Origin: Lactiplantibacillus daoliensis
GTDB lineage: Bacteria > Bacillota > Bacilli > Lactobacillales > Lactobacillaceae
Assembly (NCBI RefSeq): GCF_005405005.1
Contig: NZ_BJDH01000010.1
Location: forward strand, 91,274-155,273
DNA: 64,000 nt
Direction: 5' to 3'
The notes below the pieces were generated by a model that saw only the letters and a list, made by a program, of their open reading frames with translations, did no database searches and was not told the DNA's origin. This document shows, in pieces, positions 45,212 through 54,073 of this stretch (its first letter is position 1; every line of letters starts with the position of its first letter). The position numbers and the translations under genes were made by a program.

Positions 45212-46729
45212 TTAATCTGTCAGTAACATCTTTAATTGTGCTAACGCAACTTGATGATCACCAGCACTATGTTTGGCGATATAATAATAAGCTAAAGTTT
45301 CCTGTGTCTGAGCCTGTTTCGTGTCAGACAGCTGGTAAGCTGTTCCAAACCGTTGCACAAAGGTCGTTAAATCGGCACTAGTTGTTAATTCACGTCGACA
45401 AAACTCGCGCAAGTCAGAACGCTTAAGCTGCTTTCTCGGAATGGCAGTTAATTGTGGCTGTGCGGCGATTCGTCGTGTTAATTGCTGAGTTAGTGATGAT
45501 TCTGGCTGGGATTTTAACCACGTTTGAATCTCAGCCACCGTTCTCAATTGTGCGGCTTGTTGAAACCAGTCTAATGATAACTTGATTGCCCAGCGCGTGC
45601 TTAACAACCGTTGCCAATCAGCTTGCTGGTCGGCCTCGCGATGATAATCCCACCCCCAGCAGCTGTTAAAGACATCATCATAAAAGCGCGTCGTCTGCCG
45701 CTGGTCAAGTTGTTGGGTCAACTGATTTAGATCCGCGACAAATTGACGATCCAACATTGCTAGCCGTCGCACTTGAACTTGCCGCGTTTGTGCATACTCT
45801 GTCACCATTAAACCGAACTGATATGAATTAACTAATGGGCGTTTCAAATCCGGTCCTTTTAGCCCATCAAATAACTGTTTAGCCACAGTTCTAGTGGGGC
45901 GTTGTACCAAAATACCAGCTAATTGTCGCAAATATTGCCGGTAAGCCTGGCTTTGGCGTAAATTTTGTTCATCGGCCGCTGCAACTTGCTGGGCTCTTGT
46001 ACGAGCTTGATGTTGTGCCTTGGCAGTCTGCTCGGCCTGAGCAGACTGCTGGGCTTTAATCGACTCAGTTTCCAACTGTACCAACGTCTCATAATGTTTC
46101 ACAGCTGGCGTTAAATCACTTAATGGCAATCTCTTAGTACGATGCTTCAAGTAAGTTGTGACCGTTTGATGTGTCTCACGCCGAACAGTACGGGCTTCTG
46201 CTTGATGTGCTGATGGCAGTTGCTGAAACCACGGTTGTTTAAACATCATGGTCGGTACCGCTGGAACTTGTGCCGTCAAAGTTTGATATTGGGCCACCGC
46301 GTAAAAGTTATCCTCGGTAGTAATCACCATTAAATAGCGCGTTTCGGCATTCATAAATTTCTTAACGCATTCGGAACCGACTACGAGCTCACGTTGATCA
46401 TGCTTATTTTGAACATGATATTCATAGCGTACCGGCTTATGACATAGTTCGCAATGCTGCCATTGACGACGGTTATCACTTGGATTAATCACGTAAGGCA
46501 AGCTTGCTAACAGCTGCCACTCGTGACTACAAGTCGTTAACCAGGTCGCATGATCATGCATAATTAAGTTACGAACCGTATCTAATAAAAATGGACTATC
46601 GACTTTGACCGTGACATGCTCGCGCAATAGGCCACTAATCTGTTGTAGTGACGTGGTGCGGCGTGCTTGTTCACTCAGTCGAAAGAATCGATTTTCTGCC
46701 GGGGTAATTAAAGTTGTCACTGTCGGCAT
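45212..46729 (-). CDS. Uncharacterised 505-residue protein with a zinc knuckle
   Basis: I do not recognise the family. Residues 90-126 read HCELCH...(about 22 residues)...VGSECVKKF, with C93, C96 and C121 and flanking histidines. This pattern recalls small zinc-binding heads that hold a nucleic acid or a partner protein. Residues about 225-275 are Gln/Ala-rich and likely coiled coil. The rest is helical and rich in Gln, Thr, Leu and Arg. There is no signal peptide or membrane segment. GGAGGGG precedes ATG 46729. It is a single-gene unit next to parS and a structured repeat. A nucleic-acid-associated role is only a guess. Confidence 0.75.
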   Translation of the reverse strand: MPTVTTLITPAENRFFRLSEQARRTTSLQQISGLLREHVTVKVDSPFLLDTVRNLIMHDHATWLTTCSHEWQLLASLPYVINPSDNRRQWQHCELCHKPVRYEYHVQNKHDQRELVVGSECVKKFMNAETRYLMVITTEDNFYAVAQYQTLTAQVPAVPTMMFKQPWFQQLPSAHQAEARTVRRETHQTVTTYLKHRTKRLPLSDLTPAVKHYETLVQLETESIKAQQSAQAEQTAKAQHQARTRAQQVAAADEQNLRQSQAYRQYLRQLAGILVQRPTRTVAKQLFDGLKGPDLKRPLVNSYQFGLMVTEYAQTRQVQVRRLAMLDRQFVADLNQLTQQLDQRQTTRFYDDVFNSCWGWDYHREADQQADWQRLLSTRWAIKLSLDWFQQAAQLRTVAEIQTWLKSQPESSLTQQLTRRIAAQPQLTAIPRKQLKRSDLREFCRRELTTSADLTTFVQRFGTAYQLSDTKQAQTQETLAYYYIAKHSAGDHQVALAQLKMLLTD

Positions 46730-47027
46730 GGTTGTCCCCTCCTCGAAAAAAATACCTTTCTAGCATAGCACACTCACTGCTTCTGACCCTCTTCCATGCC
46801 TTAAAATTTGATTTTTTCTTGTATAGCTCTGAAAAATATTGGCTATCATTTCGACCGCACTTAAGTCAAAATTTCAATTTCAAAACGCGATATTAACCCG
46901 TTAATTATAATAACTACGCTAACCAAATATTTTAAAACAATTACTGGCAATATTATTGTAAAAATATAATTAAGGCACTAGACTGTCCCTGTATCAAAGA
47001 AAGAGTTATTCAAGGGGGATTCTAGAT

Positions 47028-47894
47028 ATGAAAAAATTTAAAACATTACTTGCAACTGTTGCGTTAGCTTGGCCAATGGCCGTTACACCACTAGCACCGA
47101 CAGCGACCCTGCTTGCCAACGCCGCAACCACCAAAGCTGCTAAATCAACCACTGAAAATCTTTTAAAAGCACCAACCATTAAAAAAGTCGCTTATCATGC
47201 CATCAAAACCGGCGTGCCAATCTACAAAATTACTTTTGCCGCTGACAAATCGGTTGCAACGCTGACCCCTACCACCAAAGCGGTTGCCACCAAGACCACT
47301 TATACAACAACTAAGACTGTCGATGTCACAACCGGTAAGAAGGGCACTAAATCAACGACCTATCTTTTGCTTAAAACGACTAAAGGCAGCGCCGTTGGCT
47401 GGGTAAAAGCGACTAGTTTAACCAAAGGTGCCTACAAGGTTCCTGCCAAAAAGACTAAACTCAAGAAGACAGCCACAAAGAAAGCACCTAAACGGGCCAC
47501 AACCAAAAAAGCGGTAAAAAAGAGCACTAAGAAAGCAACCACTAAAAAGGCTACTAAAAAAACCACGCCTAAGAAAACAGCCAAATTAACCGTAAAAAAG
47601 ACGCCTAAAAAGGCCGTCGCGGCTAAAACAACTTGGCTTGAACTCACTAAACGGGCAACCCTCACTAAGAAAGCTTACACTTCCGCTAAAGCCTCACCTT
47701 ATTATCGGGCGGCCTTCGCTGCGGATCGGCCAACTGTTTCATTAACCAAGGCCGGCACGCTCAAAGCCGGCAAGACTTACCACGCAACCAAAGCTTTTTA
47801 CGCTAAAACTAGCGCCAAAGCCAGCACCCATGAGTACATCTTATTGACTGGTGCGGGCTGGACACCAGCAACAGCACTTAAAACAGCTAAATAA
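47028..47894 (+). CDS. Secreted lysine-rich protein with histone-H1-like linker
   Basis: The 288-residue protein has a signal peptide (cleavage likely after LLANA, about residue 32). Two similar surface modules flank the centre: residues about 50-135, including TTYLLLKTTKGSAVGWVKATSL, and 205-288, including THEYILLTGAGWTPATAL. The middle (about 140-200) is composed of Lys, Thr, Ala and Pro in KKAxKK/TPKKxx patterns, like eukaryotic histone H1 tails. The mature protein is very basic and could bind teichoic acid, DNA or host surfaces. The flanking GW-like modules suggest cell-wall attachment. GGGGG lies about 10 nt before ATG 47028. Confidence 0.8.
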   Translation: MKKFKTLLATVALAWPMAVTPLAPTATLLANAATTKAAKSTTENLLKAPTIKKVAYHAIKTGVPIYKITFAADKSVATLTPTTKAVATKTTYTTTKTVDVTTGKKGTKSTTYLLLKTTKGSAVGWVKATSLTKGAYKVPAKKTKLKKTATKKAPKRATTKKAVKKSTKKATTKKATKKTTPKKTAKLTVKKTPKKAVAAKTTWLELTKRATLTKKAYTSAKASPYYRAAFAADRPTVSLTKAGTLKAGKTYHATKAFYAKTSAKASTHEYILLTGAGWTPATALKTAK

Positions 47895-47916
47895 TCAGTT
47901 ATCCTGATCGGCATAA

Positions 47917-47957
47917 GAAAAAGCGACTCCGTTTTTGGCAACGGAGCCGCTTTTTGT
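47917..47957. terminator. Bidirectional terminator between the lysine-rich protein and ohyA
   Basis: AAAAAGCGACTCCGTT pairs with AACGGAGCCGCTTTTT around TTTGGC with one mismatch. Confidence 0.92.
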
Positions 47958-47966
47958 GTTCAAATC

Positions 47967-49661
47967 TTAATCAAATAACTTCTTAGTGGCTTTCATCAAG
48001 GTCTTAGGATCCTTGTCATAACGTGGTGTCTTGACCAAGTTCTCCATTGGAACCCCTGCAAAGTGATAAGCTGCAATCTCACCAGAACGAACTGCACTTT
48101 GTTCCGTGAAGATCATTTGGTAAGGTTGTTCAGCGAATTCACCTGTGAAGGCTAAGTTTGTTGAATGCTTTGGCAAAACTTCTGGCCGGTCAGTCTTGGC
48201 ACGGTTGTTGAAGAGTGCGGAAGCATATGGCATGTAAACTGGAATGTTATTGATGATACTGTCCATGATTTCCTTTTCCTTATCCTTGATGTTGCCAGGA
48301 CCAGGATCAACCTTGGAGAGTTGACCAATTAATTCTTGTGCCATTTCCTTACCAGTCATCTTAATATATGGCTTATGAACGAATTCACCTTGCCGCCGTG
48401 GATAGAGGAAGTAGCCCCAAAGCACAGTTTCATTAGGATTTTGAGTGGTAAAATGTGGTTGATGATGAACCACGATCGACATGTTGATATCCTTTTGATT
48501 CAATGGCGTAATTGGCGTCGTTGACAAGAAGGAGTTCAACGCATTCCCTGGTTCCTGAGTCGTAATCCGCACGATTTCGTTTAAGAACAAGTGGTCCTTA
48601 GTCGTCAAGGTGAAGCTGACCCATTCACTAGCGTTCCGATCATTAAAGAACTTGTCTGGTGTCCCTAAGTTGTAGAACCGTTCCGTAGCTTTCTTCCAAA
48701 GCGCGGCACTAATCCCATATTCCATGTTTTCAGGTGCTGGTGTGTTGTAATCACCCATGGTTGCTGAGTCGGTAATGGACCCATTAGTAAAGATAACCGC
48801 AGTGTCATCGTCTACTTCAACATCTTCAACTTCGCCAGAGGCAACATCCTTTACTTTCAGTCCAGTAACTGTGATTTCGTCTTGCATGGCCGTGTCTTTA
48901 AACTTCCAGTCTTCAACAATCTTGTTGTCGATGAAAGTAACATTTTGGCCTTGTAAGTACTTGATCAATGGTTCAATCATACTTTCAAATTGGTTGTAAC
49001 GGGTCCGGTTGACCCCAACCAAATGTTCAATTTGCGTAAATTCATAAATCATTTGATGCATGTAACGACGTAATTCTTGCGCTGAACTTTGCGTTCTGAA
49101 GGCAAAAGTCGTTTCCCACATATACCAGAAGTTTGTCTGGAACATGTGTGGATCATCCTTGAAGTAGTCGGCGATTGAAACGTTGTCGAGCTTCTCTTCT
49201 TCGTTATCAGGCATCAAAATCAACTTCGTCAGCAGTTCGCGGTCTTTATTGTTAAAGCCCATCTTGCTGGCATTGAGAATTCCTTTGCCACCTTGTAATA
49301 AGCGGGCTTTGTCAAAGGTCCGGTGCTTCGAATCGAAGTCACGCGTATCTTCAGCCGCCGTCATCCCTGGTTCCGTCACTGATGGAATCCGGTCCAATAC
49401 GTCCATTAGGTCAACATAGGTCCGGTAGTTCAACATCCGACCACCACGGGCAACATACCCGGTCGTGTTTTCCATTGGATGCTTCTTGTTCCAATATTCA
49501 TTTGTGAAATCAGTCGTAACCCCACCATCATTGGCACCGTGCATATCAACACCATAGAAGGTAATGTCTTTACCATCCCAATGGCCATCTTGAATCAAAT
49601 AAACTGCTGAAGCCATGTTTGATAGCCCAGAACCAATCATAATTGCTTTACTTTTAACCAT
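47967..49661 (-). CDS. ohyA: Oleate hydratase (myosin-cross-reactive antigen family)
   Basis: The 564-residue FAD protein matches the MCRA/oleate hydratase family in length and sequence: GSGLSNMASAVYLIQDGHW with the FAD loop near the N-terminus, ENTTGYVARGGRMLN, a large substrate domain and C-terminal NLAFTGEFAEQP. It adds water to the cis-9 double bond of oleic or linoleic acid, giving hydroxy fatty acids and detoxifying host or dietary unsaturated fatty acids. ATG 49661 has GGGGGCG 6 nt upstream. It is a monocistronic unit. Confidence 0.93.
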   Translation of the reverse strand: MVKSKAIMIGSGLSNMASAVYLIQDGHWDGKDITFYGVDMHGANDGGVTTDFTNEYWNKKHPMENTTGYVARGGRMLNYRTYVDLMDVLDRIPSVTEPGMTAAEDTRDFDSKHRTFDKARLLQGGKGILNASKMGFNNKDRELLTKLILMPDNEEEKLDNVSIADYFKDDPHMFQTNFWYMWETTFAFRTQSSAQELRRYMHQMIYEFTQIEHLVGVNRTRYNQFESMIEPLIKYLQGQNVTFIDNKIVEDWKFKDTAMQDEITVTGLKVKDVASGEVEDVEVDDDTAVIFTNGSITDSATMGDYNTPAPENMEYGISAALWKKATERFYNLGTPDKFFNDRNASEWVSFTLTTKDHLFLNEIVRITTQEPGNALNSFLSTTPITPLNQKDINMSIVVHHQPHFTTQNPNETVLWGYFLYPRRQGEFVHKPYIKMTGKEMAQELIGQLSKVDPGPGNIKDKEKEIMDSIINNIPVYMPYASALFNNRAKTDRPEVLPKHSTNLAFTGEFAEQPYQMIFTEQSAVRSGEIAAYHFAGVPMENLVKTPRYDKDPKTLMKATKKLFD

Positions 49662-49869
49662 AAATAACGCCCCCAAATTCGGTTTTTGTTAACGCTTACA
49701 GGTACATTATACAACTTGGATACCAATTGTCTAGTTTGAAGTGAAAATTTTTCATTATTTTCATAGAATCACTGTTATACCGGACTTTTGAGCTACTCAT
49801 AAATTTAATAATAAAACGAGTTACAACCGCTTAGGTCTAGTATAATTGAAGTTACTAGGAGTGAAAATA

Positions 49870-50682
49870 ATGACAACTTATTTAATCTTTTCCGATGTTG
49901 ATGGCACGCTGATGATCAACCATACGCAGCTGACAGATGTGACCAAACAGACGCTCCATCAAGTCATGGCGCTTGGCCACCAATTTTATATTGCCAGTGG
50001 CCGCATGCTACCACTAGCACGTCAAGCAGCCAAACAAGTCGGTGGCCCCGTTAAAGTGATTGCGGCCAATGGTGCCACTTTTGAACAAAATAATGATTTA
50101 GTCACCACCTATCTGACGGCTGAACAACTTGATAAAATCTATGAAGTCGTCCTTGGGTACAACTGTAAAGTCTTCTTTTTTGAAACCAATCGCCTCTACT
50201 ACACCGGTGATGAAGTGCCGTATGCGCAAGATGCTGCCCAGGCTAACGTCGTCACCATGCCGGAGTTGAACACCTTACCGCTGATTGGCCCAGAAATGTT
50301 ACCCAACTTGGCCGGTCACATAACCAACGCAATTGCTTACGGTCAACCTGCCGATTTAAACTTGGTTCGCATCGCTTTAGCACAGCAGACCAACTTAAAC
50401 CTTGCAAGTTCTAACGACAACAATTTAGAGATCATTCCTCATGGGATTGATAAAGCAACTGCGATTACTGCCATTCAAGCTGCCACTGGTATCGACCATG
50501 ATCACACGATCGTCTTTGGCGACGGCCTGAACGATCTGGGTATGTTTAAAGTGGCAAAATACAGCGTTGCCATGGGAAATGCGGACGACGTGCTAAAAGA
50601 AGCCGCTCAAGCAATCACCTTACCTAACACACAGGATGGGGTTGCCATCTATCTTCGGAACTTCTTCAACTTACCGAACTAA
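49870..50682 (+). CDS. Cof-type HAD hydrolase
   Basis: The 271-residue protein has HAD motif I FSDVDGTL (catalytic D9 and D11), motif II around ASGR, motif III lysine near IDKATAI, and motif IV FGDGLNDLGMF. The type IIB cap between them places it in the Cof family of sugar-phosphate or nucleotide phosphatases. AGGAG lies 8 nt before ATG 49870. It is not a beta-phosphoglucomutase. Substrate unknown. Confidence 0.88.
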   Translation: MTTYLIFSDVDGTLMINHTQLTDVTKQTLHQVMALGHQFYIASGRMLPLARQAAKQVGGPVKVIAANGATFEQNNDLVTTYLTAEQLDKIYEVVLGYNCKVFFFETNRLYYTGDEVPYAQDAAQANVVTMPELNTLPLIGPEMLPNLAGHITNAIAYGQPADLNLVRIALAQQTNLNLASSNDNNLEIIPHGIDKATAITAIQAATGIDHDHTIVFGDGLNDLGMFKVAKYSVAMGNADDVLKEAAQAITLPNTQDGVAIYLRNFFNLPN

Positions 50683-50832
50683 GTGTCAAAATACCAGTCA
50701 TTCGACTAATAATTACATCGCTTTATCAGTACTTTAAAGTTCATTACCACTTATTAATAAGTTTATGACAAGTCACAATCTCAATCGGCGGACGTGAGGT
50801 CCGATCCGGATAATATTCTAGGAGGCACTACT

Positions 50833-51513
50833 TTGAGCCATGAATCAACCAAAACCGCCAATTCGCTCACCGCGAGAATTGCTGCGTTAGTTTTTAGTTT
50901 AATTTTAAATGCTTGTGGAAATGCCTTATGTATCACTTCAAACGTTGGTAGTGGGATTTGGACCGCCTCGGCCGTCAATATGCATGAAGCATTCGGCCTG
51001 GACGTTGGCTTATTACTCTTTTTAATCGGCCTGGTCAACGCCATCACGAACCAATTTCTCATCCGTCGCTTGGATATCAAACGTTTTATTGGCGAAGTCG
51101 TCTTTGTCTTATGTTTCAGCTATTTTGTTGACCTATTTACAATGGCTTTCACAGCCGTGGGAATTCCTAGTTTACCGTGGTTCGTGCGCATGTTGATTTC
51201 TATTTTAGGGGTTTCAACCTTCTGTGTTGCCATCTCAGTTTACCAACGCGCCAATATTTTTATGCATCCGAATGATGACACAACCAATATTTTACGATTC
51301 ATGTATCTGAAAGGTAATGCCACCGCGTCACAGTTAATCGACTTCGTGCCACCAATTATCATCATGGCGGTCACTTTCACCATTACCCATCGCGTCGATG
51401 CCGTCAATATTGGGACTTTCTATTCATTCTTGATGAATGGCTTTCTGATTGCCACTGCGGATCGGCTGGTTTTTCCAAAGTTAGTGCATAATTTCAAAGT
51501 TAAACGTGACTAA
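50833..51513 (+). CDS. YczE/YyaS/YitT-family membrane protein
   Basis: The 226-residue protein has five or six helices and the family start SLILNACGNALCITSNVGSGIWTASAVNM, plus the conserved IGEVVFVLCFSYFVDLF. Related proteins are uncharacterised inner-membrane proteins. The start is TTG 50833, with AGGAGG 7 nt upstream; no ATG fits. A terminator follows. Function unknown. Confidence 0.8.
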   Translation: MSHESTKTANSLTARIAALVFSLILNACGNALCITSNVGSGIWTASAVNMHEAFGLDVGLLLFLIGLVNAITNQFLIRRLDIKRFIGEVVFVLCFSYFVDLFTMAFTAVGIPSLPWFVRMLISILGVSTFCVAISVYQRANIFMHPNDDTTNILRFMYLKGNATASQLIDFVPPIIIMAVTFTITHRVDAVNIGTFYSFLMNGFLIATADRLVFPKLVHNFKVKRD

Positions 51514-51540
51514 AAAAGTGGCATAAATACTATCAAACCT

Positions 51541-51575
51541 AAAAAGGACTGGGAAAATTATCCCAGTTCTTTTTT
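51541..51575. terminator. Bidirectional terminator
   Basis: AAAAAGGACTGGG pairs with CCCAGTTCTTTTTT around AAAATTAT with one wobble. It lies between the YczE-type gene and the converging deoxyribosyltransferase gene. Confidence 0.88.
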
Positions 51576-51591
51576 GACCAGTCGTTCAATT

Positions 51592-52047
51592 TTAACGAAT
51601 TGGGCCCGTATACTGAAAAGCATCCGAAGTTGGGGCCTGTAGAAAGGCTTTCAAATCCGTCATATTCTCAATCACCGCTTTACCAGATTTAGCCAACATC
51701 ACATTAAATGTGCCCCCAGCCAAGGTTTCGGCGTAATAGGCAACGGGAATATCTAGCCCAAATGCTGTCCCAGTTTCCCAAATCGTGCCCGTATCAAAAT
51801 CATCAATCACGGCAACGACTAACTGCGCTTGTTTTAAATGAGCGACATTATCTGTAAAAACCGCATTCCGGTCCGCTTCAGTCGCATCAGGAGTTAAATC
51901 AATACCATCTAAACGTGGACTATAATAAGTTAGCGCCAAATCGTTCATGAGTTGTTCAATTTTGGCAAGTCGTTCTGGCTCACCAGCCGTAAACCACGGC
52001 CCAGCTAAATAAATTGCGGGGTGATCACTTTTGAGTCGTGACTTCAT
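51592..52047 (-). CDS. Nucleoside 2-deoxyribosyltransferase
   Basis: The 151-residue protein has the family fold: substrate loop IYLAGPWF near 13-20, VFTDNV and the catalytic region DFDTGTIWETGTAFG, whose glutamate attacks the nucleoside. It exchanges bases between deoxynucleosides for salvage, typical of lactobacilli. ATG 52047 is chosen over TTG 52056. The leader contains a GA dinucleotide run that provides the ribosome binding site (GAGAGAGAGG). Confidence 0.88.
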   Translation of the reverse strand: MKSRLKSDHPAIYLAGPWFTAGEPERLAKIEQLMNDLALTYYSPRLDGIDLTPDATEADRNAVFTDNVAHLKQAQLVVAVIDDFDTGTIWETGTAFGLDIPVAYYAETLAGGTFNVMLAKSGKAVIENMTDLKAFLQAPTSDAFQYTGPIR

Positions 52048-52151
52048 TTTATCCAACCTCTCTCTCTCTCAATCCAATATTTTTTCATTCTAGTCGTTAT
52101 CACTTGATAAACACAAGCTTTACTTTTCGCTGCTACCCGTCACCGTTCCTT

Positions 52152-52709
52152 TTAACTCGGATAACGTACCGCCCCTAAAGCTAGTAACGCGTTCAACCGT
52201 TGCTCATTGTCAGCATCTAGGATAATGCTATTTTGTTGCATACACTTGCTGACACCTAAATAAAGCCGTCTCAACACCGCTAAATTAGAACCAGAACGCT
52301 GATTGATCAATTCAGTATAATAAGCTGCCAAGAGCTCACGCAACGGTTGCTCTTTTTCCGGATCTAAATTTGCCACAATTTCAACAATTAAGCCCGTCGC
52401 CACGCGAGCCTTTGATTGACCACTTGTGTCCCATTTGCTTGTTGTCATCGTCTTAGAACTCCTTTTGTGAAATAGCCAACTGAAGGCTGGTTTCTTCGGC
52501 TTGGCTGGTTTTAAATCCAACAACTCGTCCGTCGAGACATGGAACAATTGACTCAAACGAACTAAGTTTTCGATATCCGGATAGCTCCGTCCCAACTCCC
52601 ACTTAGAAATCGTTTGACGTGAAAGTCGTAACTGACCTGCCAAGTCTTGCTGTGACCAGCCTTTTTTGTCACGCTGCGCTTTGATGTTTTTACCAACTGC
52701 TATTTTCAC
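52152..52709 (-). CDS. XRE-family transcriptional regulator
   Basis: The protein of about 185 residues has a Cro/C1-type helix-turn-helix at the N-terminus (VGKNIKAQRDKKGWSQQDLAGQLRLSRQTISKWELG) and an extended helical C-terminal domain with no known motif. GTG 52709 (GGGGA about 10 nt upstream) is the likely start; an upstream TTG extends only unconserved sequence. It may regulate the flanking oxidoreductase or itself. Confidence 0.8.
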   Translation of the reverse strand: MKIAVGKNIKAQRDKKGWSQQDLAGQLRLSRQTISKWELGRSYPDIENLVRLSQLFHVSTDELLDLKPAKPKKPAFSWLFHKRSSKTMTTSKWDTSGQSKARVATGLIVEIVANLDPEKEQPLRELLAAYYTELINQRSGSNLAVLRRLYLGVSKCMQQNSIILDADNEQRLNALLALGAVRYPS

Positions 52710-52853
52710 AATAAGCGTTCCCCATTCTGATTGGAATCTTAAATCATGCACCAATTCGTTGCTCCCCGCTAAATAAGGACGCAACGCTGCATTGCACCTT
52801 GATTAATCACGCTTTTCAGTAACTTTCCAACTTAATTATACGCGAGAATTGTA

Positions 52854-52889
52854 TAAAAAAACGAGCCAAATCAGTAGACTTAACTCGTT
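52854..52889 (-). terminator. Terminator after the aldo/keto reductase gene
   Basis: On the minus strand AACGAG pairs with CTCGTT around a long loop (TTAAGTCTACTGATTTGG), followed by TTTTTAT. Confidence 0.65.
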
Positions 52890-52896
52890 GATTGCT

Positions 52897-53769
52897 TTAT
52901 TTAACACTCAATTGACTTAATTCATTAAAATCAGCATACGACAAGACCACATTTGCCGCGGCAACATTATCCGCCAAATGGTCAACGGAACTCGTTCCTG
53001 GAATTGGTAAAATTGCCTTAGAACGCTTCAATAACCAAGCAAGCGCAATCTGAGCCGGACTGACTTCATATTTTTGTGCCATCGTTGCTAACGGACTACC
53101 AGCTTGAGCCAATTTCCCAGTTGCCAGTGGGAACCATGGCAAGAACGCCATCTGCTGTGATTCTGCATAGGCTAACACGTCATCATCGCGATGATCAGCC
53201 ACATTATACAGATTTTCAACCGCATCAATTTTAGCAACTTTTTGTGCTTCCTTGATTTGATCTACCGTTACTTGGCTTAAGCCAATGTGCTTGATTTTAC
53301 CCTCATCTTGTAACTTTTTCAGCTCACCAACCTGGTCTGCCACCGAAAAATGCGTATCGATACGATGTAAGAACACTAAGTCCTCATGATCTAAACCGAG
53401 CGTCATCATTGAAACTTCAACTTGTTGCCGTAAATAGTTTGGTTCACCATGTGGCGTCCAAACGTTCGGTCCTTGCCTAGTTTGACCAACTTTATCTGAA
53501 ATAAAGATTTGGTCACGGTTAGCCGCACCCTTCAGGCCTGCTGCCAGATAGCGGTCAGCGAACCAAGGACCGTATGAATCAGCCGTATCAAAAAAGTTGA
53601 TACCGTAATCCAGCGCCTGTTTGATTACCTTGATCCCAGCTTCAGGATCCTTGTATGGCCCCCAAGTGCCGGGTCCAGTTAATTGCATCGTGCCATAACC
53701 TAAACGATTAATTTTAAATGTGTCATCAAATGCGTAGGTTCCCGCATTAGCTGCGTTAAGTGTTGCCAT
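52897..53769 (-). CDS. Aldo/keto reductase
   Basis: The 290-residue AKR has GINFFDTADSYGPW near 50-62 with the catalytic aspartate and tyrosine. The lysine and histidine of the tetrad lie in ISDKVG and LVFLHRID, and the C-terminal PIPGTSS binds the NADPH phosphate. Cytoplasmic oxidoreductase of carbonyls. AGGAG lies 7 nt before ATG 53769. It is encoded alone. Confidence 0.88.
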   Translation of the reverse strand: MATLNAANAGTYAFDDTFKINRLGYGTMQLTGPGTWGPYKDPEAGIKVIKQALDYGINFFDTADSYGPWFADRYLAAGLKGAANRDQIFISDKVGQTRQGPNVWTPHGEPNYLRQQVEVSMMTLGLDHEDLVFLHRIDTHFSVADQVGELKKLQDEGKIKHIGLSQVTVDQIKEAQKVAKIDAVENLYNVADHRDDDVLAYAESQQMAFLPWFPLATGKLAQAGSPLATMAQKYEVSPAQIALAWLLKRSKAILPIPGTSSVDHLADNVAAANVVLSYADFNELSQLSVK

Positions 53770-53853
53770 CAAATCGCTCCTATCATTTTGTTAACCTTAT
53801 TTACCAATATAGTGTAGTCCTTAGACCAAGGGCACAGTCAATTATTTTGCCCG

Positions 53854-53970
53854 CTACTTAGTCTTCACTTTAATGGCCGTCGTCCGCGGTTTAGACTTGG
53901 TTGGATCGCCCACCAAGGTCAATAACCCCGTGGCAACCAGTACAACTGCTAAAATTTGCAAAATTGCCAT
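53854..53970 (-). CDS. Short membrane peptide (38 residues)
   Basis: A 38-codon ORF too short for usual gene calls. ATG 53970 follows GGAGGG by 7 nt, a strong ribosome binding site. The product starts MAILQILAVVLVATGLLTLV, a single transmembrane helix, and ends with a basic tail (KPRTTAIKVKTK). It resembles small bacterial membrane peptides that regulate transporters or act as toxins. The next gene upstream is a CynX-type MFS gene (54074-55258) in the same direction, about 100 bp away, so cotranscription is plausible. Function unknown. Confidence 0.65.
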   Translation of the reverse strand: MAILQILAVVLVATGLLTLVGDPTKSKPRTTAIKVKTK

Positions 53971-54073
53971 CTTGAATCCCTCCGCTTTAAAATTGATAAA
54001 ACAGAGTATACAAGCTTCTAGTTACTCGAAGGCAACCCCTAAGTTTCAAAAATCAAGCCGATTTCGTCAATTA

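Noticed and set aside
47432..47665. Valine/phenylalanine-rich minus-strand reading frame
   Set aside because: Antisense shadow of the lysine-rich linker; no start signal.
49870..50682. Candidate beta-phosphoglucomutase to complement mapA
   Set aside because: Motifs and cap type are those of Cof-type HAD hydrolases; it lies 34 kb from mapA and lacks PgmB features.
52058..52070. CT dinucleotide run (13 bases) upstream of the deoxyribosyltransferase
   Set aside because: It serves as the ribosome binding region on the minus strand. It is too short to argue for phase variation without strain comparison.
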